From Firmicutes bacterium UBA5496 (GTDB lineage: Bacteria; Bacillota; Proteinivoracia; UBA4975), in assembly GCA_002427015.1 (NCBI GenBank), contig DIPE01000033.1:1-10237 (forward strand): DNA of 10,237 bases. The letters are read 5' to 3'. Position numbers and translations under genes: made by a program. The notes beneath the pieces were generated by a model, which searched no databases, was not told the DNA's origin, and saw only the letters and a program-made list of their open reading frames with translations. Below are positions 4,775 to 10,237 of the stretch, one piece after another; position 1 is the stretch's first letter, and each line of letters begins with the position of its first letter.

Positions 4775-6028
4775 TCAGATTAATTCAATATCTGCGCCCA
4801 AGCCCTGGAGTTTACCAATAAAGTCATGATAGCCCCTGCGCAGGTGTTCAACTCCGCTGACCCGGGTTTCACCCCGAGCGATAAGTCCGGCAATAATCAA
4901 GGCGGAACTGGCCCGCAAATCGAAGGGATGAACGGTAGCGCCCAGGATTTCGTCAACGCCTTCGATTACCGCAGCCCGTCCCTCAACCTTGATATTGGCT
5001 CCCATCCGCTTTAATTCGTCCACATAGCGAAACCTGTTTTCAAATATATTTTCGGTAATAATGCTTGTGCCTGTGCATACTGCCAGGTAAGATGCCAAGG
5101 GCTGCTGCAGGTCGGTGGGAAATCCCGGATAGGGAAAAGTCCTGACGTCAATGGCTTTCCCTCGAGCAGGGCCCTGCACTTTAATCCAATCATCCCCCTC
5201 TTCAATGAGCACGCCGGACTCCCGCAGTTTTGCCGTCACCGCTTCCAGGTGGCGGGGGATTACACCTTTGATTACCACATCGCCACCAGTAGCCGCGGCA
5301 GCAACCATAAATGTGCCCGCTTCCACCCGGTCAGGTATGATGCTGTGCTCGGCGCATCCCCGCTCTCCTGTGCCGGTGATGCGCAGGGTGCCTGTGCCCG
5401 CCCCCCGGACAGTCACTCCAATTTTATTGAGAAAGTTAGCCACATCGATAATTTCCGGTTCCCGGGCGGCATTTTCTATGGTAGTGGTTCCCGCCACTCC
5501 CGCTGCGGCCAGCATGACATTGATGGTTGCCCCTACGCTGACCAGGTCGAAATATATGTCTCCGGGTTTTTTTTCTCCAGCCTGCAAATGCACATTGCCG
5601 TCGCTGATTGTCCAAGTATAGCCCAGGGCACGAAACCCTTTGAGATGCTGATCTATTGGCCGGGGACCGATTTTGCACCCGCCGGGCAAACCCGTCCTTG
5701 CTGAGCCAAATCTGCCCAGCAGGGCGCCCATCAAATAGTAGGATGCCCGCAACTTTTCCGTGAGCCCCTCGGGAGGAGTGAGATTTTTTATCTGCCGGGT
5801 ATCAACGCTGATAGTGGTAGAATCCAGCCACTGCACTGTTGCCCCCAAAGCAGAAAGAATTTCGCACTGAGTGCGCACATCAGTAAGCGGGGGCACATTC
5901 TCAAGGACACAAGTTCCCTGAGCGAGGATGGTGGCAGGAATAATTGCCACAGCCGCGTTTTTGGCGCCGCTAATGCTGACTGTACCTTGAAGGGGAAGAG
6001 ACCTATTGATGTGTATAATATTTTCCAT
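4775..6028 (-). CDS. murA: UDP-N-acetylglucosamine 1-carboxyvinyltransferase MurA
   Basis: This 417-residue enzyme has full family length (about 417-420). It transfers enolpyruvyl from phosphoenolpyruvate to UDP-GlcNAc, the first committed step of peptidoglycan synthesis in the cytoplasm. Conserved sites are Lys23-Asn24 in SGAKNA, the catalytic and fosfomycin-reactive Cys118 in LPGGCKIGPRP (114-124), PDRVEAGTF (232-240), Asp306 in FPTDLQ, FENRF (329-333) and DLRASSAL (370-377). The presence of Cys118 predicts fosfomycin sensitivity of this copy. It begins 33 nt after yycI with a weak GGGGGT ribosome site, so it is probably transcribed with walRK-yycHI. It ends two nucleotides before a terminator hairpin. 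In Bacillus and Staphylococcus no murA occupies this place; many Firmicutes carry two murA paralogues, and which one this is cannot be told here. Confidence 0.95.
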   Translation of the reverse strand: MENIIHINRSLPLQGTVSISGAKNAAVAIIPATILAQGTCVLENVPPLTDVRTQCEILSALGATVQWLDSTTISVDTRQIKNLTPPEGLTEKLRASYYLMGALLGRFGSARTGLPGGCKIGPRPIDQHLKGFRALGYTWTISDGNVHLQAGEKKPGDIYFDLVSVGATINVMLAAAGVAGTTTIENAAREPEIIDVANFLNKIGVTVRGAGTGTLRITGTGERGCAEHSIIPDRVEAGTFMVAAAATGGDVVIKGVIPRHLEAVTAKLRESGVLIEEGDDWIKVQGPARGKAIDVRTFPYPGFPTDLQQPLASYLAVCTGTSIITENIFENRFRYVDELKRMGANIKVEGRAAVIEGVDEILGATVHPFDLRASSALIIAGLIARGETRVSGVEHLRRGYHDFIGKLQGLGADIELI

Positions 6029-6061
6029 GATTACCCCCAGCTGAAGATAGTGATACTTATC

Positions 6062-6943
6062 TTATTCAACGCCGAAGAGAGTTTTCCTGCCGGAAGGCTG
6101 GCTTTCCCCTTCAAGTTCTCCTGTATGGGCATTGATATAGTACTTGTTGCCGGACTCCGTCTCCACTACCCAAACCGGGCTGGCGCGCCATTGATCTGCC
6201 AGCGTCGGCATGCCGTACCAGGAAATATATATGCCAGTAATTGTGGTCCCCGGGGGCATTATTTCTGCAGCCAACGTCAAGGCGGTGGTGGCAGGAATGG
6301 ATAACAAGCTTTCGCCGGCATAGCCAATTACTTCCACCCAATAATATTCCATCGCAATTACGCTGCCGTTCTGATCAACTACAACTACAATCCTGGAGAT
6401 TTCCAGATCCTTGCGGTGCCAGCGTTGTGTATACTCCACTGCCCATGTGCCATCTCGTCTGGGAAAGGACCTCCCGGCAATTGCGTCCCTGGGTTTTCCC
6501 ACAGTGTCCTGGAGAAATTGATCGGCCTGTTTGCGGGCGGCGGCCATAGCAATGTTGCCCTTTTCTGGCATGAGGGCAGAAAGATAGTGAATGCGGCCAT
6601 CCACGTAAATGTCCACTTCACCCTGGGCAGAGCGGTATTCTGACTTGGCTCCCGAAGGGACTCGCTCATAATTGTTGCCAATGAGACTCGCTGCCACTTC
6701 TTCTTCGCTCATAAGCACATTGCTAACACCCAATAATTGCACGCGCTTCATCCGCCTTGGCACCTTGGCTGTGACGGCAATGTCCCTGTACTCCAGCTCT
6801 TCAAGGGTTGCCTCAATCTGTTCAGCGCTGACATAATTTGCGGGATCAAAAAAGATAGGCAGCAGCCAGAGTTGAGTGACAAAAGCAAAGTTCAAAATTA
6901 AGAAGGCAACAATAAAAATACTGATTGTCCGTTCCCAATCCAT
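6062..6943 (-). CDS. yycI: YycI, WalK regulatory membrane protein
   Basis: This 293-residue protein has the YycI-type start MDWERTISIFIVAFLILNF and a single membrane anchor at about 8-31; the rest lies outside the membrane. In Bacillus subtilis YycI pairs with YycH and WalK through their membrane helices and holds WalK activity down; B. subtilis YycI is of similar length. The C-terminal part, with SPVWVVET and KYYINAHTGELEG, resembles the end of a PepSY-type repeat and matches the tail of the neighbouring YycH. Its ATG abuts the yycH TAA (TAAATG), implying translational coupling and matched amounts. The family call rests on the N-terminus, topology and gene order, because YycI diverges fast. 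Confidence 0.9.
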   Translation of the reverse strand: MDWERTISIFIVAFLILNFAFVTQLWLLPIFFDPANYVSAEQIEATLEELEYRDIAVTAKVPRRMKRVQLLGVSNVLMSEEEVAASLIGNNYERVPSGAKSEYRSAQGEVDIYVDGRIHYLSALMPEKGNIAMAAARKQADQFLQDTVGKPRDAIAGRSFPRRDGTWAVEYTQRWHRKDLEISRIVVVVDQNGSVIAMEYYWVEVIGYAGESLLSIPATTALTLAAEIMPPGTTITGIYISWYGMPTLADQWRASPVWVVETESGNKYYINAHTGELEGESQPSGRKTLFGVE

Positions 6944-8245
6944 TTACTGCCCTCCCAACTGGGTCCTGATTTGGAGAATGCGTCCATCACTGGCTGCCAC
7001 ATAGACAATTTGATTCCCAGTCCCTACCCGCCAAATCGGGATGAGCCGATTCTGCTGCCAATAATACGCCAGGGCCAAATCGGCAATGATTTTATTTTCT
7101 TCGGCAAAAAATTGGCCTGCCTGGGAATCAGAAGCCAGATGCCAAGCCAGAGGTTGTATATCCCCATAAGTCTCTAAAGTTTCTTCAGCGGGCACTGCCA
7201 GGTGACGCTGATAACCGCTGACCTGGCCTTGCTGAAATTCCACAGCAATTCCTACATTCTCGCCGGTAATCGGCAAGCCCAGGGCGAAGCTGCAAAACTC
7301 CAATCGTACAGACTCTGCAGGCCGGTTGCTCAAATACACAGGCAGCATATTGCCGGGCCAGCCGCCGTGAGCATGCAAAAAGTCTACTGTCGACTGCATC
7401 AGCTGGGGTTGATCCAAAAAGACTGCTCCCTGCCCCTGCACTCCGGCGGTATATTCCAATACCCCTGAGGGGAATACCCGCAAGGCGCCAAACCCGTCTG
7501 TATAAGTTTCTGTGCCATCTGCCTCCTGAATTTTTGAGGGGTGCAGGAAAAATGATTGGATTATTTCTTCAGTCCTGATCTCTTCAAGCTGGCAGGCAGG
7601 CACCGCAAGCTGCCTGGGCTCTGCCAAGTCAAAAACACCTGCAGCGACAGAATAGGTCTTGCCATTTTCCATTACTGCCATGGGATAGGCCGCAGGATTC
7701 CGGGGTTCTGCTGCTGCTTGTTGGAATACTGACAGGGGCAAATCTGCCTGCAGCTGCCACAGCACGCCTGTGGCAGAATTGATAAATTTAACCGGTCCCC
7801 CATCCAGGGGCACAAAAATGCAATCGATGGCAGCAAAGGGGAAATCCGTCTCGTAAAACAGCGTCAGCCAGGTTGCCAACAAGCCCCGGGATATCTGATA
7901 ATCATAGCGAAAGAGCACACCGGGAGTGATGGAGTCGCTGTCGTATTCGCCAGTGACCCAGACATCGCCGCCTTTTTCACTGCCATATTCCATTTGCCCC
8001 AGGGTCAAAACCAAATCCGAGTACATTTGAGAAAGGGTTTCAATTAAAACCACCTTTTTATCGGAGTTGCAAATATAGATTCGCCCCGGCAAACTGATTT
8101 CGTGCAGGCCAGTCTTGGGCCCAAACCATGGTCCGGCGCCTTTGTCCCCGGTTTTTGGGACAGGCTGACCAAAGATAATCAGGGAAGAGAGCACAATACT
8201 GCAGATTACCAAACTTGCCAACAGCCCGGCTTTAACCTTAATCAT
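6944..8245 (-). CDS. yycH: YycH, WalK regulatory membrane protein
   Basis: This 433-residue protein has a short cytoplasmic MIKVK, one membrane helix at about 6-26 (GLLASLVICSIVLSSLIIFG), and a large extracytoplasmic domain. The position between walK and yycI, the single N-terminal anchor and the size fit YycH, which with YycI forms a complex with the sensor kinase and modulates its activity. The C-terminus (RLIPIWRVGTGNQIVYVAASDG) has a PepSY-like ending matched by YycI. The start overlaps the end of walK by 8 nt (ATGATTAA), with a GGGGG ribosome site upstream. Sequence conservation in this family is low, so the call depends partly on context. Confidence 0.88.
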   Translation of the reverse strand: MIKVKAGLLASLVICSIVLSSLIIFGQPVPKTGDKGAGPWFGPKTGLHEISLPGRIYICNSDKKVVLIETLSQMYSDLVLTLGQMEYGSEKGGDVWVTGEYDSDSITPGVLFRYDYQISRGLLATWLTLFYETDFPFAAIDCIFVPLDGGPVKFINSATGVLWQLQADLPLSVFQQAAAEPRNPAAYPMAVMENGKTYSVAAGVFDLAEPRQLAVPACQLEEIRTEEIIQSFFLHPSKIQEADGTETYTDGFGALRVFPSGVLEYTAGVQGQGAVFLDQPQLMQSTVDFLHAHGGWPGNMLPVYLSNRPAESVRLEFCSFALGLPITGENVGIAVEFQQGQVSGYQRHLAVPAEETLETYGDIQPLAWHLASDSQAGQFFAEENKIIADLALAYYWQQNRLIPIWRVGTGNQIVYVAASDGRILQIRTQLGGQ

Positions 8246-10016
8246 TGCTATGCCCCCTTGTTATCACCGATGCCTCCAGGCGAGTTTCTGTTCCTGCTAC
8301 CGGCAGCGGGATAGTGACTTCCGTCCCCACACCTTCCTGGCTGATAATATTTACTGTCCCTCCGTGCAGTTGGGCAATTTGCCTGGCTATAGACAAGCCC
8401 AAACCGGTTCCCCCGGCCTTGCGGCTCCTGGCCTTGTCAACCCTGTAAAAACGTTCAAAAATTCGTCCCAGGGAATCGGCTGGGATGCCGATGCCCGTAT
8501 CCCTGACAATGACTTCTACGTATTTGTTGCGGCTGCTGGCGGAAACAGTTATTTTGCCGGCAGCAGTATAGTTAAGGGCATTTTGAATAATATTCAAAAA
8601 CAGCCGATACAGCTGATCCCGATCCCCCATTACTTTTGGGAGATTTCTCGGCAGGCGCATCTCCAGGTCCAAGCCCTTGGCGGTCGCCTGGGCAAGCACG
8701 GCCTTGTTGATATCCCTTAAAATCTCCTGCACTGACACCAATCTAAATTCTTTATTGCGGCTTTCGCTCCTGGACAGAATCAGGAGGTCCTCCACCATCC
8801 GCACCATTCTGTCTGCCTCAGATTTGATTACATTTAAAAAGCGCTTCTGGACTTCAGGATTTTCGTCGGGGTTCTCCTGTAAAGTTTCCAAATACGTCTT
8901 GATGGTGGTCAAGGGAGTGCGCAATTCATGGGATACATTAGCGACAAATTCCTGCCGCATTATATCCAGACGGTTTTGTTCGGTAATATCCGAGAGCACC
9001 ACGATGGTCCCCTGTTTTTTACCGGCCTGTAAAAAGGGCAGTCTCTGTTGGCGCAGGACCAGACCCAGGCTCCCTTCTAAATAAATCATGCCCTGGGACT
9101 CCTGGAGCTGAGGAAAATCAGCCACTGTGCCCTGAGCCAGCATTTTTTGTTTATTGACGCTAAGCCAGTTACAGGCAGTTGCATTGATATGCATAACTCT
9201 GCCCTCATGGTCAAAGACAATAAGCCCATCACTGAGGTTGAGCAAAATACCCTCAACCTTGTCCTTTTCCTGAACCACCTCATCCCAGCTCAGCTGAAGC
9301 TGGGCTGCCAGCTCATTAAAAGTCCCTGCCAGCCTGCCAATTTCATCATCGGCCTTTATTTCCAGGGAGGGCTGAAAGTCTCCTCTTTTCATGGCCTCAG
9401 CCTGACTGGTAATCTTGCGCAAGGGATGGGTTAAGGTCCTGGCCAGGCTGAGACCCAGGAAGGCTGAGAGAATCAGGGCAAACCCCGCCCCTGTTAAAAG
9501 GGCAGTGCGCATTTGGCCCATGGCTGCGTCTACCTGTCCCAGACTGGTGGAAGCATAGACCACTCCTGTCAGCATATTGTTGCTGTAGACCGGCTGTGTA
9601 TAATAGTAAAACCGCTGTCCTGACCGCTCCTCAAAGCGGATAGAATCCGCTGCTTTTCCCTGGATGGCAGACAAAACTTCTTGCTGCGCGATTTCCGTGC
9701 CCAGCATTGACTCCAGTCCGGAGGACGCTGCCGCCACTTTGCCATACTTGTCCAGCAAGCACACTTCTCTGTTGACCACATTGCTGAATTGGCCAACTAA
9801 CTGTTGCAGGCCCTCGGTATCGGGAAGAGGGGTATAGTATCTCGCAGCCAGGGACGCCAGGAGCTGCACATGATTATGCAATCCTGACTTAACATCTTTC
9901 ATTAAGTAGCTTTCTATTGACGAAAGCATATACACACCAAAAAGCTCCAGTGCAAAAAGCAGCAGCAATATATAGACCAAAACCAATTTCCACTGGATAC
10001 TTTTCAATGTTTTCAC
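8238..10016 (-). CDS. walK: WalK (YycG) sensor histidine kinase
   Basis: This 592-residue membrane kinase phosphorylates WalR to control cell-wall turnover genes. Domains in order are: membrane helix 1 (about 10-32), an extracytoplasmic sensor domain (about 35-170, Cache-like in this family), membrane helix 2 (about 172-194), HAMP (about 193-245), PAS (about 250-345), and a HisKA domain with [10 protein letters not shown] carrying phospho-accepting His363. The ATPase domain has the N box [10 protein letters not shown] (475-484), G1 DTGIG (507-511) and G2 GGTGLGLS (535-542). All kinase motifs are intact. The GTG start overlaps the walR stop (GTGA). A TTG three codons later (10005-10007) sits 6 nt after GGGGTG and may be the true start; either way the N-terminus differs by three residues. 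Confidence 0.95.
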   Translation of the reverse strand: MKTLKSIQWKLVLVYILLLLFALELFGVYMLSSIESYLMKDVKSGLHNHVQLLASLAARYYTPLPDTEGLQQLVGQFSNVVNREVCLLDKYGKVAAASSGLESMLGTEIAQQEVLSAIQGKAADSIRFEERSGQRFYYYTQPVYSNNMLTGVVYASTSLGQVDAAMGQMRTALLTGAGFALILSAFLGLSLARTLTHPLRKITSQAEAMKRGDFQPSLEIKADDEIGRLAGTFNELAAQLQLSWDEVVQEKDKVEGILLNLSDGLIVFDHEGRVMHINATACNWLSVNKQKMLAQGTVADFPQLQESQGMIYLEGSLGLVLRQQRLPFLQAGKKQGTIVVLSDITEQNRLDIMRQEFVANVSHELRTPLTTIKTYLETLQENPDENPEVQKRFLNVIKSEADRMVRMVEDLLILSRSESRNKEFRLVSVQEILRDINKAVLAQATAKGLDLEMRLPRNLPKVMGDRDQLYRLFLNIIQNALNYTAAGKITVSASSRNKYVEVIVRDTGIGIPADSLGRIFERFYRVDKARSRKAGGTGLGLSIARQIAQLHGGTVNIISQEGVGTEVTIPLPVAGTETRLEASVITRGHSND

Positions 10017-10237
10017 CCCTTAAAGTAGTAGCCCAGCCCTCTCCGGCTCAATATATACTGTGGGTTGCCAGGGTTCTCCTCAATTTTCACTCTCAGTCTG
10101 CGGATTGTGACGTCCACCGTGCGAACATCGCCAAAATAATCATAGCCCCACACTTTTTTCAGGAGCTCTTCCCGGCTAAAAATCTTGCCTGGGTTGCTGG
10201 CCATAAAGTCCAAGAGCTCAAATTCCCTTTGGGTCAG
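10013..10237 (-). CDS. walR: WalR (YycF) response regulator, C-terminal part
   Basis: Only the last 74 residues are in the window; the gene continues past the right edge. They form most of an OmpR/PhoB winged-helix domain: [13 protein letters not shown], the pre-recognition region [16 protein letters not shown], the recognition helix around [16 protein letters not shown], and the wing ending RRGLGYYF. The receiver domain with the phospho-accepting Asp is outside. Identity as WalR rather than another OmpR-type regulator follows from the downstream walK-yycH-yycI-yycJ-htrA order. In the family WalR activates autolysin and wall-metabolism genes. The stop overlaps the walK start by 4 nt. Confidence 0.92.
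   Translation of the reverse strand: MTQREFELLDFMASNPGKIFSREELLKKVWGYDYFGDVRTVDVTIRRLRVKIEENPGNPQYILSRRGLGYYFKG

Noticed and set aside
5151..5704. Long plus-strand open frames antisense to murA
   Set aside because: MurA is certain on the minus strand, and these frames have composition typical of antisense translations and no domain.
6044..6063. Inverted repeat AAGATA-N8-TATCTT at the yycI/murA junction
   Set aside because: The arms are only 6 bp, AT-rich, overlap the yycI stop, and are not followed by a U tract. It is likely chance.

Overview
The window is a chromosomal segment from a Gram-positive bacterium of the Firmicutes. It carries most of the walRK (yycFG) cell-wall homeostasis operon on the minus strand, with the family's usual gene order. 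The base composition is balanced rather than AT-rich. A murA gene sits inside the operon, and the neighbourhood includes a JAMM-DinG helicase and a BON-domain protein. Together these look more like a clostridial or Peptococcaceae-type lineage than Bacillus or Staphylococcus, but that placement is an inference and I cannot name a genus. There are no rRNA or tRNA genes, mobile elements or CRISPR arrays, and gene coverage is nearly continuous.

Reading the minus strand from the right edge, the order is: walR (only the C-terminal DNA-binding half is in the window), walK sensor kinase, yycH, yycI, murA, yycJ/walJ (metallo-beta-lactamase fold), htrA (membrane-anchored serine protease), a 55-residue CxxH/CxxC protein, rlmH (23S rRNA methyltransferase), and a J-domain protein with an unfamiliar C-terminal half. 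The first four junctions are overlapping or abutting (GTGA, 8-nt overlap, TAAATG). Later junctions have short gaps. Two of these hold regulatory-looking DNA: a GC-rich hairpin with a U5 tract between murA and yycJ, and a perfect 8-bp-arm dyad over a candidate -10 box just before htrA. The 'operon' is therefore probably several overlapping transcription units.

A strong bidirectional terminator separates the J-domain gene from a convergent plus-strand gene for a double-BON-domain protein with a TTG start. That gene is divergent, across 72 bp, from a minus-strand gene running off the left edge. The visible 190 residues of this last gene are a RadC/JAB-type MPN domain with all JAMM metal ligands, followed by the Walker A region of a DinG-type helicase.

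Functionally, WalR/WalK sense and control cell-wall growth, and YycH/YycI are membrane-anchored modulators of WalK. MurA makes the first committed peptidoglycan precursor, and HtrA deals with envelope protein stress. YycJ is linked in related bacteria to coordination of wall and DNA processes. RlmH, the CxxH/CxxC protein and the J-domain protein are housekeeping or uncharacterised genes. The most novel-looking items are the JAMM-DinG fusion, the J-domain protein with its Cys-rich middle and beta-rich tail, and the htrA promoter/operator arrangement.
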